A stretch of DNA of 64,000 bases from CALBTQ01 sp036725605 (GTDB lineage: Bacteria; Lernaellota; Lernaellaia; Lernaellales; Lernaellaceae): the NCBI GenBank assembly GCA_036725605.1, contig DAIMDW010000017.1, positions 71,209 through 135,208 of the forward strand, written 5' to 3'. How positions within the stretch are numbered: the stretch's first letter is position 1; the number at the start of each line of letters is the position of its first letter. A program made the translations under genes and the position numbers. A model generated the notes under the pieces. That model worked only from the letters and a program-made list of their open reading frames with translations. It did not search any database and was not told the origin of the DNA. Of this stretch, positions 50,951 through 59,467 are shown piece after piece.

Positions 50951-52257
50951 GGGGCTTGATCGTCTTCGCCATACTCGTCGGCCTGATTTACACCGTGCAC
51001 GCGATCGACGTGATGAACTTCCACGCTTACGGCGACGAAGCGATCATGGTCCTGGGCTTCGTGCTGCTGTGCTCGTGGCTGGCCGGACGCCTCACCGCGC
51101 GTTTGCGCATGCCGATGATCAACGGCTATCTGCTGGCCGGACTGTTCTTCGGTCCGTACGTGCTGGGCGCCCTCAGCGCGCGCCTGAGCCTTTTCTCGCC
51201 GGCGACGATCGAACAACTCAGCCTGATCGACGGATTGGCGTTGGGCATCATCGCCTTCACCGCCGGCGGCGAGTTGCGCCTGCGCGAATTGCGCGCCCGC
51301 CTGAAGAATATCCTCGCGGTCACTCTCTTCCAATCGCTCATCGTCTTTACCGGCGTGTTCGGCCTGCTGCTGATCCTCGCGCCGCACCTGCCGCTGACCG
51401 CCGGGCGGCCCATGCCGTTCATGATCGCCGTGGCGATGCTGCTGGGCATGTCGGCGGTGGCCAAGAGTCCGGCGACGACCATCGCGGTGATCACCGAAAT
51501 GAACGCGCGCGGGCGGCTGACCACGCTCATGCTCAGCGTGACGATGCTCAAGGACGTCATCGTGCTGATCCTCTTTTCCGTCGGCGTCATTCTGGCGCGC
51601 ATGCTCATCGCGCCCGAGGGCGGCTTCGACGTGCACACCCTGCTGCTGATCGCCTGGGAGGTGATCGGCTCGCTGCTCATCGGCGTGCTCGTGGGCCTGG
51701 CGCTGAGTTTGTACATCAAATACGTCGGCCGCGAACTGCCGATCCTCGTGCTGACGGTCTCCTACCTCGCCACCTACCTGGGCGAAGCGGCGCACCTGTC
51801 GGGCATTCTGGTGTGCATGGCCGCGGGCTTCACCGTCGAGAATTTCAGCGCGCACGGCGAACGGCTGATCGCCGCGATCGAAAAATACAGCTTGCCGATC
51901 TTCATCGTTTTCTTCACCGTCGCCGGCGCGAAGATCAACGTTCCCGCCCTGCGCGCAATGGGCGTGGTCGCGCTGCTGCTGGTCGGCTCGCGCCTGTTGT
52001 TCACCTTCCTGGGCACCTACGTGGGCAGCCGGCTCAGCGGCGGCGATCGGCATGAGCGCCGTCTGGGTTGGATGGGCTTCATCGGGCAGGCGGGCGTCAC
52101 GTTGAGCCTGGCGTTGATCATCGAACGCATCATCCCCGACATCGGCGGCCAGTTGAGCACGTTGATCATCGCGGCGATCGCCGTGAATCAGATCATCGGC
52201 CCGATCCTGCTGCGCTTCGCCCTGGTGCGTTCCGGCGAGGCGGGAGCGGGCAAATGA
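50947..52257 (+). CDS. CPA2-family cation/proton antiporter (second of pair)
   Basis: A 436-aa protein with about 12-13 helices, from RMPMINGYLLAGLFFGPYVLG (family GY.L.G..LGP signature) through MSAVAKSPATTIAVI, and TMLKDVIVLILFSVG, where Lys-Asp takes the place of Asp-Asp. Different from its partner at the ion site, so the two may be a heteromeric or functionally split pair. ATG overlaps the upstream stop by 4 bases. Confidence 0.87.
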   Translation: MRGLIVFAILVGLIYTVHAIDVMNFHAYGDEAIMVLGFVLLCSWLAGRLTARLRMPMINGYLLAGLFFGPYVLGALSARLSLFSPATIEQLSLIDGLALGIIAFTAGGELRLRELRARLKNILAVTLFQSLIVFTGVFGLLLILAPHLPLTAGRPMPFMIAVAMLLGMSAVAKSPATTIAVITEMNARGRLTTLMLSVTMLKDVIVLILFSVGVILARMLIAPEGGFDVHTLLLIAWEVIGSLLIGVLVGLALSLYIKYVGRELPILVLTVSYLATYLGEAAHLSGILVCMAAGFTVENFSAHGERLIAAIEKYSLPIFIVFFTVAGAKINVPALRAMGVVALLLVGSRLLFTFLGTYVGSRLSGGDRHERRLGWMGFIGQAGVTLSLALIIERIIPDIGGQLSTLIIAAIAVNQIIGPILLRFALVRSGEAGAGK

Positions 52258-52324
52258 CCGCCGCCGACTTTTGCCAAAACCGCTGCGGTTTGCTAGGGTG
52301 GCGCCTCAACCGAAGGAGAGATGT

Positions 52325-53080
52325 GTGCTGGCGGGATTCCTGAGCTCGGTGCCTTATTGGATCTGGTCGCTGCTGACCGTCGCGGCGATCATCCACTATT
52401 TCCGCACCCGGCCCGACGGCTACTGGATCTGGATCGTCATCTTCCTCGGCCCGCTGGGCGCGATCGCTTATTTCGTCGTCAACGTGATTCTGCCGCTGAG
52501 CGGCGGAGGCGGCGCGGCGCTGGAAGGCAAGGTCTCGCTGACCCTCGACGAGCGGCGGCGCGTGCGCGAACTCGAACATAAAATCGAAGACAACCCGCTG
52601 CCCTACGATTACGCGCAACTGGGCGAACTGCTTTATAAGCGCGGCGACTACGCCAAGGCCGAGCCGATCCTGCGCCAGGCGGTGGCGAAAATCGACGATG
52701 AAATCGAGCCGCAATACTGGCTGGCGCTGACCCTCGACCGTCTGGGCAAGGCCGAGGAAGCGGCGCAGTTGCTCGCCCCGATCATCCGCCGCGACGCGCG
52801 CTACAAATTCGGCGAAGCCTATCTCGCCTATGCCCGCGCCCTGGAGCACGCCGGACAACGCGACCAGGCGATGGAGGCGTACAAACAGGTGCTCGGCCAA
52901 TCGACCTTCACCGAGGCGCGCGTGCGCTACGGCCTGCTGCTGGCCGCCGCCGGCGACGCGACCGCCGCGCGCGAACAACTGCAGACCGCCGTGCGCGAGA
53001 GCCGCGACCTGCCGCGCTACAACCTGCGCACCGCCCGACCGTTCCTGCGCGCCGCGCGTCAATGGCTGCGCGCGAATTGA
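52325..53080 (+). CDS. Membrane-anchored TPR protein
   Basis: A 251-aa protein. The first 60 residues hold two membrane segments (PYWIWSLLTVAAIIHYF and YWIWIVIFLGPLGAIAYFVV), similar to the PLDc_N two-helix module. After residue 75 TPR helices follow (YAQLGELLYKRGDYAKAEPIL, YWLALTLDRLGKAEEAAQLL, AYARALEHAGQRDQAMEAY). GTG 52325 is preceded by AAGGAGAG. Probably a scaffold at the inner membrane; partners unknown. Confidence 0.8.
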   Translation: MLAGFLSSVPYWIWSLLTVAAIIHYFRTRPDGYWIWIVIFLGPLGAIAYFVVNVILPLSGGGGAALEGKVSLTLDERRRVRELEHKIEDNPLPYDYAQLGELLYKRGDYAKAEPILRQAVAKIDDEIEPQYWLALTLDRLGKAEEAAQLLAPIIRRDARYKFGEAYLAYARALEHAGQRDQAMEAYKQVLGQSTFTEARVRYGLLLAAAGDATAAREQLQTAVRESRDLPRYNLRTARPFLRAARQWLRAN

Positions 53081-53125
53081 TCGGCCCGCTTTGACCTGCG
53101 TCCTCACCTGTGCTTTCTTGGTGTT

Positions 53126-54349
53126 ATGAAGATCGCGTACTTGATCCATCAGGACGTGCGCGGCATCCACGGCGGAGCGGAAGTGTACGCCCGGCATCTG
53201 GCCGAGGCGGCCGCGCAACAAGGCCACGACGTGCTGCTGATCGCCCGGGGCGACGGACACGGCGAGCGCGTGCATCGCGCGAGTGAAAACGGAGTCGATT
53301 ACGCCGTTCTCGACGCCGCCTCGCTGCCCAAACCCGGCGCGCTGATCCGTCTGCGCGAAACCTACGACAATCCCCGCGCCTATGAACTGCTGAAAAAAAT
53401 TCTGGCCGCTTTCGCCCCCGATCATCTACACGTGCATCACCTGTTGTTGACCAGCGCGCGCATCGTCGAGTGGGCGGCGGCCCGTAAGATTCCGGTGACC
53501 GGCACGCTGCACGATTATTGGGGCTTTTGTCACCGCGTCACCTGGACCGATCCGCGGCAGAACGAATGCCCCGGCCCCGACGGCGGCCTCAACTGCCGGC
53601 GCTGCGGCAAGGAAATGTACAACCGCTGGCCGGGCCGGATGCTGCAACCGGCGCACGCGGCGGCGTTCGTGCATCGCAATCGCCTGCTGCGTCATGCCTA
53701 TCGCCTGATGAACGCGGTCTATGCGCCCAGCCGCACGCTGCTGGAGGCCCATCGGCAACAGGGCTTCGCCGAGGTCAATCTGCAGTATCGTCCCTACGGT
53801 CTGCCGCCGGCGGAGCCGTTGCCGCGCGAACGCGGCGCCGGACCGCTGGTCGTCGGGTACGTGGGTCGGCTCGCCGAGGAAAAGGGCGTCGAGACGCTGA
53901 TCGAAGCGGCCAAAAACGGCAAGGGCTTCATGGTGCGCGTGCACGGCAAGGGCGTGAAGGGCTACAAAGATTACCTGCGCCGCCTGGCCGCCGAAGCGCC
54001 CGTGGAATTCGCCGGGGCGTTCGCGCACGAGCAACTCGACGACATCCTGCGCGGCATCGACGTGCTGGCCGTGCCCAGTCGCTGGCGCGAAAACCTGCCG
54101 CTGGTCGTGCTCGAAGCGGCCGCGCGCGGCGTGCCGGTGCTGGTCGCGAACATCGGCGGGCTGCGCGAAACGATCGAGTTGTGCGGCGCGACCGCCCTGC
54201 CGCCCGGCGACGTCGATGCCTGGGAGACGGCGTTGTCGCAACTGGCCGCTCACGAGCACGCCTTGCGCAAGATGGCCCAACGGGTTCATTATGACTTTAA
54301 CATTATGGACGATGTGCAAATCCACCTGGCAGGGGGCAAAGGTGAGTAA
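53126..54349 (+). CDS. Glycosyltransferase family 4 with internal Cys cluster
   Basis: A 407-aa GT-B enzyme: YLIHQDVRGIHGGAEVYARHL at the start, a Cys-rich insert (NECPGPDGGLNCRRCGKEM) near residue 150, GYVGRLAEEKGVETLIEAA, and the donor motif SRWRENLPLVVLEAAARGVP. The insert is common in one GT4 subgroup and may bind a metal. Overlaps the next GT2 gene by 8 bases. Probably works on the same or a second surface glycan. Confidence 0.88.
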   Translation: MKIAYLIHQDVRGIHGGAEVYARHLAEAAAQQGHDVLLIARGDGHGERVHRASENGVDYAVLDAASLPKPGALIRLRETYDNPRAYELLKKILAAFAPDHLHVHHLLLTSARIVEWAAARKIPVTGTLHDYWGFCHRVTWTDPRQNECPGPDGGLNCRRCGKEMYNRWPGRMLQPAHAAAFVHRNRLLRHAYRLMNAVYAPSRTLLEAHRQQGFAEVNLQYRPYGLPPAEPLPRERGAGPLVVGYVGRLAEEKGVETLIEAAKNGKGFMVRVHGKGVKGYKDYLRRLAAEAPVEFAGAFAHEQLDDILRGIDVLAVPSRWRENLPLVVLEAAARGVPVLVANIGGLRETIELCGATALPPGDVDAWETALSQLAAHEHALRKMAQRVHYDFNIMDDVQIHLAGGKGE

Positions 54350-55175
54350 AAAGTATACCGTCGCCATCCCCGTGCGTGACGGGGCGGCCACCGTGGGCGA
54401 AGTGTTAAAAGCGGCCGCGGCGCAAAAACCGGCGCCGGCGAAAATCCTGGTCTGCGACGACGGCAGCCTCGACGACTCGGCCTGCATCTCCTGCAATTCC
54501 GGCGCGAAGGTCATTTTCAATGAACGCTCGTGCGGCGTGGCCGGCGCGCGCAACGCTCTGTTCAAAACCAGCAAGACGGAGATCATCGTTTTCTTCGACG
54601 CCGACGCCATTCCCCGCCCGGGTTGCGTCGCCGCGTTGTTGGCGCCCTTTGCCGACGCCGACGTCGGCGCGGTCGGCGGCCGGGGCGTGGAAGTGGGTGA
54701 CGCAACCTTCGCCGATCGCTGGCGGGCGCGGCACACGCCGCAATCGCACGGCGAAGAACGCATCGACGACAACTGGATGGTCATGGGTTTGTGCTGCGCC
54801 TTCCGCCGCGAGGCGCTCGATTCGATCGACGGATTTTCCGGCCGCTTCGCCTGTTGCGGCGAGGACGTCGACATCTCCGTGCGCTTGCGGCAGGCCGGTT
54901 GGCGTTTGGTGTACGAGCCCCGGGCGATCGTCGACCACGCGCGCAGCGACCACGTGCTGGGCGTGCTCAACCAGGCGTTCCGTCACAGCCGCGAAGCCGC
55001 GCGGGCGCTGACGGCCCACGGCCTCTCCACCCGGCAATTGGAGGAAACGACCGTGCGCGCCTTGCTGCCCGCGATGACGCGCGACCTGAAAAAACTCAAC
55101 GCCCCCGGCGCGGTCATGTCGGTCGCCAACATGACCGTCCGACTCGGCGGTTTGTGGGTCGGTAAATTTCTGTAA
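54342..55175 (+). CDS. Glycosyltransferase family 2
   Basis: A 277-aa GT-A enzyme starting with GTG 54342. Motifs: VAIPVRDGAATVGEVL, CDDGSLDDS, FFDADAIPRPG, and CGEDVDISVRLRQAGW with the ED-x-D catalytic type segment. It is coupled to the preceding GT4. Donor unknown. Confidence 0.88.
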   Translation: MSKKYTVAIPVRDGAATVGEVLKAAAAQKPAPAKILVCDDGSLDDSACISCNSGAKVIFNERSCGVAGARNALFKTSKTEIIVFFDADAIPRPGCVAALLAPFADADVGAVGGRGVEVGDATFADRWRARHTPQSHGEERIDDNWMVMGLCCAFRREALDSIDGFSGRFACCGEDVDISVRLRQAGWRLVYEPRAIVDHARSDHVLGVLNQAFRHSREAARALTAHGLSTRQLEETTVRALLPAMTRDLKKLNAPGAVMSVANMTVRLGGLWVGKFL

Positions 55176-55294
55176 GCGCAGTTTCTTTTCCCCGTCCGAT
55201 ACGGTATTAGTAACAACTCACCTTGTACTTTCATCCGGCATTCGTGTGATGAATTACGTTCGCCGCGCGGCGGCGACTGTTGCGTGGAGGATCT

Positions 55295-56119
55295 ATGTTT
55301 ACCGATAAAACCATCGGCATCGTCGGCGTGGGCAACATGGGCGAGGTGCTGCTGCGCGGCCTGTTGACCGCCGAAACGGCCGACCGCGCCCACCTGCTGG
55401 CCACCGAAGTGCTCGAAGACCGCCGCAACTTCATCATGGACACCTACGGCATCGAGGTGACCAGGGACAACCGGTCGCTGGCGCATCGTTGCGATATTCT
55501 CGTGCTGGCCGTCAAACCGCAATACATCGATCAGGTGCTCGCCGACATGGCCGACGCCGTCGACGAATCGCCGCTGATCGTTTCCATCGCGGCGGGCATC
55601 ACCACCGAACGCATCGGCGCGGCCTTCGGCGATAAAAAGGTGCGCATCATCCGCGTCATGCCCAACGCCCCGGCGCTGGTGCTCGAAGGCGCGTCGGCGC
55701 TGTTCGCCGGCGAACACGCCACCGACGAGGACATGCAGATCGCGCGCGGCATCTTCGAGACCGTCGGTAAAACGGTCGTCGTGCAGAGCGAAGAACTCAT
55801 GGACGTGGTCACCGGTTTGTCGGGTTCGGGCCCGGCCTTCGTGTTCATGATGATCGAAGCGCTCTCGGATGCCGGCGTGCAGTTGGGACTGGCGCGCAAG
55901 GTGAGCAACCTGTTGGCTTCGCAGACGGTGTTCGGCGCGGCGAAAATGTTCATCAAGACCGGCCGCCACGCGGGCGAGTTGCGCGACCTGGTGGCCACGC
56001 CGGGCGGCACGACCTTCGCCGGTTTGCGCGAGCTGGAGCGCGGCACCTTCCGCTCGACGGTCATGGACGCCGTGGAAGCCGCCTCGCTCAAAAGCAAAGC
56101 GTTGGGGCAGAAAAAATAA
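55295..56119 (+). CDS. proC: Pyrroline-5-carboxylate reductase
   Basis: A 274-aa ProC reducing P5C to proline with NAD(P)H. Rossmann start TIGIVGVGNMGEVLLRGL, VRIIRVMPNAPALV, TGLSGSGPAFVFMMIEAL and the C-terminal signature LRDLVATPGGTTFAGLRELE are all present. TGGAGG at 55285-55290 supports ATG 55295. Monocistronic; convergent with the zinc-ribbon gene with no spacer. Confidence 0.95.
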   Translation: MFTDKTIGIVGVGNMGEVLLRGLLTAETADRAHLLATEVLEDRRNFIMDTYGIEVTRDNRSLAHRCDILVLAVKPQYIDQVLADMADAVDESPLIVSIAAGITTERIGAAFGDKKVRIIRVMPNAPALVLEGASALFAGEHATDEDMQIARGIFETVGKTVVVQSEELMDVVTGLSGSGPAFVFMMIEALSDAGVQLGLARKVSNLLASQTVFGAAKMFIKTGRHAGELRDLVATPGGTTFAGLRELERGTFRSTVMDAVEAASLKSKALGQKK

Positions 56120-56677
56120 TCAGTCGAGCAGCTTGTCGAGCCAGGACAAAAACCGCTCTTTGACCGACGGCGGCGTTTCGCGCCAATGCGCCGCCGCTTC
56201 GCGCTCGGCCGCGGTCAAGGCAGTGTTCTCCACTTTCGCCGGCGAATCGAACACGGCCGCCGGATTTTCCACGTAGGTCGAAAACAGACCGTCCATCGCC
56301 GCTTCGAGCAACTCGGTGTGCGCCTGCACCAACTCCAGCTCGCCCGGATCCAGGAAAAGGCCGTGCCCCTGCGCGCAGCGGTTGAGCACGATGCCCGAAC
56401 TGTAGTTGTACAAAAACGCCGGCAGTTTTTTGCCGCAGTCGGGGCAAAGCAGCAAGCGCGCGCTTTCGGTGTCGGGCACCTTGCGCTCGCGGACCATCTT
56501 GCGCGCCTGGGCGATGACCTCGGGCGTGAAGCGTTCGATCCGCCGCCGGATGATCATGGTGAGGTTCGGCTGCGTGATCCACAGACCGCCGCATTTCTCG
56601 CAGCGTTCGATCTCCACGCCTTCGTATTCATCGCGGATCATCGCGGCTTTGCACTGCGGGCATTTCGTCTCGTACAT
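56120..56677 (-). CDS. Zinc-ribbon (TFIIB-type, zf-TFIIB) protein
   Basis: A 185-aa protein with two Cys-pair ribbons: CPQCKAAMIRDEYEGVEIERCEKCGGLW (residues 6-33; Cys6, Cys9, Cys26, Cys29) and LLCPDCGKKLPAF with NRCAQGHGLFLDPGEL. The second half is of the zf-TFIIB family type. Function not known in bacteria. GGGGAGG precedes ATG 56677. Confidence 0.85.
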   Translation of the reverse strand: MYETKCPQCKAAMIRDEYEGVEIERCEKCGGLWITQPNLTMIIRRRIERFTPEVIAQARKMVRERKVPDTESARLLLCPDCGKKLPAFLYNYSSGIVLNRCAQGHGLFLDPGELELVQAHTELLEAAMDGLFSTYVENPAAVFDSPAKVENTALTAAEREAAAHWRETPPSVKERFLSWLDKLLD

Positions 56678-56774
56678 GATTGCCTCCCCTCCACGAAGCG
56701 GCGAGCCGTCGAAGCATGTAACTCGCGCGCATTATCTATCGCAATAACCGTTCGATGGATGAAGATCCGGAACC

Positions 56775-57602
56775 TCAGGCCGTCCGGGCTTCGTCGTCGC
56801 CGCCGCCGCCGGCGGCCAGGTCTTCCAATTCCTTCTTGCGCTTGGCGATCACTTCGTGCGCCAGGTGCAGATAGGCTTTGGCGACCTCGGCTTCCGGGTC
56901 CTGCGTAATGATCGGCCGGCCCACGGCGAACGCGCTGGAGAATTCCTCCATGCGCGGGATGACGTTGCGGAAGACCACCTCTTCGGGGAACGAAGCCCAC
57001 ACCTGCTGGCAGACTTCGCGCGCGATGCGGTAGTTTTCGTCGTACATGGTCATCAACAGGCCTTCGATCACCAGGTCCGGATTGATCTGCCGGCGAACCT
57101 TGCGGATGATTTTGAGGATCTGCGTCAGCGTCTTGAGCGACAGCGGCTCGCACTGCATCGGCACGAGCACCGCGTTGGCGGCCGACAGCGCGTAGATGGT
57201 CAGCTCGCCCATGCCCGGGGGGCAGTCGATCAAAATGAAATCGCAGCTTTTCTGCAAAGCGTCGACGTATTTCTTCAACAGCGGCGCGCTGCCTTTCTGC
57301 CGGACAAACCGCTCGAACTCGTCGGTCAAGGTGCCCTTGCCATAGGGGATCGTCTTCAAATAGGGGAGCATCGTCGAGTGGATGATCTCGGAGAGTTTCT
57401 TGCGCCCGAGAAACACATCGTACAGGCCGTGTTCCATCTGCTGACGGCTCAAGCCCAGGCCGAAGCCGACGGCGTTCTGCTCGTCCAGGTCCAGCACGAG
57501 CGTACGCTGCTTGAGCATGGCCAAACTGGCGGCCAGGTTGACCGTCGTCGTTGTTTTACCTACGCCGCCTTTCTGACTGGCGATGGCGATCACTTTGCCC
57601 AT
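56775..57602 (-). CDS. ParA/Soj-family ATPase (orphan)
   Basis: A 275-aa ATPase with the deviant Walker A KGGVGKTTTTVNLA, Walker A' LVLDLDEQNAVGFGLG, and Walker B ILIDCPPGMGEL, then YALSAANAVLVPMQCEPLSL. In Soj the A' motif is usually DxDPQ; here Asp-Glu-Gln. No ParB or parS-like site adjoins, so it may position another cargo, or be chromosomal Soj separated from ParB. AGGAGAGG precedes the ATG. Confidence 0.9.
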   Translation of the reverse strand: MGKVIAIASQKGGVGKTTTTVNLAASLAMLKQRTLVLDLDEQNAVGFGLGLSRQQMEHGLYDVFLGRKKLSEIIHSTMLPYLKTIPYGKGTLTDEFERFVRQKGSAPLLKKYVDALQKSCDFILIDCPPGMGELTIYALSAANAVLVPMQCEPLSLKTLTQILKIIRKVRRQINPDLVIEGLLMTMYDENYRIAREVCQQVWASFPEEVVFRNVIPRMEEFSSAFAVGRPIITQDPEAEVAKAYLHLAHEVIAKRKKELEDLAAGGGGDDEARTA

Positions 57603-57710
57603 GAACCTCTCCTAACTGACGCTATATCTTGCCCAAGTGGCTGGTTTCTTGCCCTCGATGCAACCGGATGCCCACCGCAAATATCGAGCGAAGGCTCGGT
57701 TCGATTCGTT

Positions 57711-57738
57711 AAAATACCATACCGTTGTCGAATCACAA
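57711..57738 (-). promoter_or_regulatory. Promoter for the parA-like gene
   Basis: On the minus strand TTGTGA (57738-57733) and TATTTT (57716-57711), spacing 16. About 100 bases of leader before the start codon. Confidence 0.5.
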
Positions 57739-57752
57739 GAGCGGACAACGGT
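57721..57752. promoter_or_regulatory. Candidate operator: 9-bp perfect inverted repeat
   Basis: ACCGTTGTC (57721-57729) and GACAACGGT (57744-57752) are exact complements with a 14-base spacer, and they flank the -35 of the parA-like promoter. Centre-to-centre distance is 23 bases, about two helical turns, as expected for a dimeric repressor. Confidence 0.5.
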
Positions 57753-57798
57753 TTCCGTTCATAATTTCGCTCGCGCAACAGCTTAACTTTTCAGCGCC

Positions 57799-58221
57799 TT
57801 ACGTCAAGCGACTCTGTCGGCGCCCGTCGAGCCATGTTTGCAGCAGCACGGCGGCCGCCATTTTGTCGCGCACCTGCTTGCGCTTGGCCCGCGAAACGTC
57901 GGCCTGCACGAGCACGGCGTCGGCCATCAGGCTCGACGTTCTTTCGTCGATGAACTCGACCGGCAATTCCAGCGGCGCGAGCAACGCGGCGAACGCCCGC
58001 GCCATTTCCGCCGCCGGCCCCTCGGTGCCGTTCATGTTCAGCGGCAGGCCGACGACCAGCACCTCGACCTGTTTTTCCTCGACGATCCGCCGCACCGCCT
58101 CCAGGTCGCGCGCCGGATTGGTGCGCTTGATCACCTCCAGCGGTTGGGCGGTGTACCCCAGCGGATCCGACAGCGCCAGCCCCACGCGCACCGTGCCCAC
58201 GTCGATGCCCAACGCGCGCAT
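57799..58221 (-). CDS. ruvX: Putative Holliday junction resolvase RuvX (YqgF)
   Basis: A 140-aa RNase H-fold nuclease: ALGIDVGTVRVGLALSDP with the first catalytic Asp, VVGLPLNMNGTEG, EFIDERTSSLMA, and RDKMAAAVLLQTWLD with the last Asp. The family is linked to pre-16S rRNA processing and to recombination. It starts 3 bases after the stop of the nucleotidyltransferase gene. Confidence 0.93.
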   Translation of the reverse strand: MRALGIDVGTVRVGLALSDPLGYTAQPLEVIKRTNPARDLEAVRRIVEEKQVEVLVVGLPLNMNGTEGPAAEMARAFAALLAPLELPVEFIDERTSSLMADAVLVQADVSRAKRKQVRDKMAAAVLLQTWLDGRRQSRLT

Positions 58222-58224
58222 CGG

Positions 58225-59298
58225 TTAGAAGATCCTCACTTCGCTATGGTCGCCGAGCATGAAGCGGAACGCGCGCGGCTTGTTGCGGCTGGGCGCGACG
58301 GTCGTCTTCTGCCCGATCAGGCTGTCGCAGATCAACCCGGGCACGTCGCTGAGCGAACTTTGCTCGAGCACGATCGAATGTTCGATTTCGCAGTTCTTGA
58401 TGTGCACGTCGTAATAGATGGCCGTGAACGGCCCGATGTAGCTGTTTTCGATCACCGTGTTTTTGCCGATGATCGCCGGACCGCGCACGGTGGAATTGAC
58501 GATGCGCGCGCCCTCTTCCACCACCACCTTGAAGGTGACGTCCGAGTCGATCACCTCGCCGCGAATGTCGGTCTTGAACTCGTCGAGCACCATGCGGTTG
58601 GCCTCGAGCATGTCCTCGAGCTTGCCGGTGTCTTTCCACCAGCCGGTGACCAGATGGCTGCGCACGTCCAGGCCCTGGTCGACCAGCCACTGGATCGCGT
58701 CGGTGATTTCCAGCTCGCCGCGCGCCGACGGCTTGATCGCCTCGACCGCCCGCCAGATCGCCTGGTCGAACATGTACACGCCGACCAACGCCAGGTTGCT
58801 GCGCGGCTCGGCGGGCTTTTCCTCCAGCCGCACCACGCGCCCGCCGCCGTCGAGTTCGGCCACGCCGAAGCTGGACGGATTGGGCACCGCCGCCAGCAGA
58901 ATCTGCGCGTCGGCCTCGCTGGTGCGGAAATCGTCGACCAGCTCTTTGATGCCGTGGGTGATCAGGTTGTCGCCCAGGTACATGACGAAGGCGCTGTCCT
59001 GCAGAAAGTCCTTGGATTCGCGGACCGCGTGCGCCAATCCCAGCGGCGCGCTCTGGTGGATGTAACTCACGTTCACGCCGAACGCCGAGCCGTCGCCCAC
59101 CGCGGCCTTGATCTCCTCCGCCGTGTCGCCCACCACGATGCCGATGTCGGTGATGCCCGCCTCGCGAATCGCCCGGATGCCGTAAAACAGCACCGGCTGA
59201 TTCGCCACCGGCACCAACTGCTTGGCCTGGGTGTGCGTGATCGGCCGCAGCCGCGTCCCTTTCCCGCCGCTCAGGATCAACCCTTTGAGTTTGCGCAC
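58225..59298 (-). CDS. Glucose-1-phosphate thymidylyltransferase, long form
   Basis: A 357-aa protein: nucleotidyltransferase domain (GLILSGGKGTRLRPITHTQAKQLVPVANQPV, quoted as LILSGGKGTRLRPITH and KQLVPVANQPV; VMYLGDNLI; GWWKDTGKLEDMLEAN) followed by a left-handed beta-helix tail (residues about 245-357). This is the longer archaeal/StrD-type RfbA, which makes dTDP-glucose from dTTP and glucose-1-phosphate. GTG 59298 is 8 bases after AAGGAG. No rfbBCD adjoins, but it could feed the glycan operon. Confidence 0.88.
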   Translation of the reverse strand: MRKLKGLILSGGKGTRLRPITHTQAKQLVPVANQPVLFYGIRAIREAGITDIGIVVGDTAEEIKAAVGDGSAFGVNVSYIHQSAPLGLAHAVRESKDFLQDSAFVMYLGDNLITHGIKELVDDFRTSEADAQILLAAVPNPSSFGVAELDGGGRVVRLEEKPAEPRSNLALVGVYMFDQAIWRAVEAIKPSARGELEITDAIQWLVDQGLDVRSHLVTGWWKDTGKLEDMLEANRMVLDEFKTDIRGEVIDSDVTFKVVVEEGARIVNSTVRGPAIIGKNTVIENSYIGPFTAIYYDVHIKNCEIEHSIVLEQSSLSDVPGLICDSLIGQKTTVAPSRNKPRAFRFMLGDHSEVRIF

Positions 59299-59350
59299 GC
59301 CTTCACTCCTTGTCCGGCGAAGCGTTGGGACACGCCCCGCGCACCATCTC

Positions 59351-59462
59351 GCGGTCCATGGAAGGACCGCCATTTTCCGCAATTATTGCGGGAAATGAAG
59401 GGAAACAAAAACCGCGCTTTTTGTTTCCCGTCGTCGAAAAAACCACGGACGGTTTTTTCGAC
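59351..59462. repeat. Four consecutive hairpins
   Basis: Hairpin 1: GCGGTCC/GGACCGC (59351-59370, loop 6). Hairpin 2: TTTTCCGCAA/TTGCGGGAAA with one G-U (59373-59395, loop 3). Hairpin 3: GGGAAACAAAAA/TTTTTGTTTCCC, 12 perfect pairs (59400-59429, loop 6). Hairpin 4: GTCGAAAAAACC/GGTTTTTTCGAC, 12 perfect pairs (59433-59462, loop 6). They fill the gap between the SPOR gene and the nucleotidyltransferase gene; hairpin 4 begins 6 bases after the SPOR stop on the minus strand and could terminate or stabilise its transcript. Confidence 0.8.
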
Positions 59463-59467
59463 TCTCC

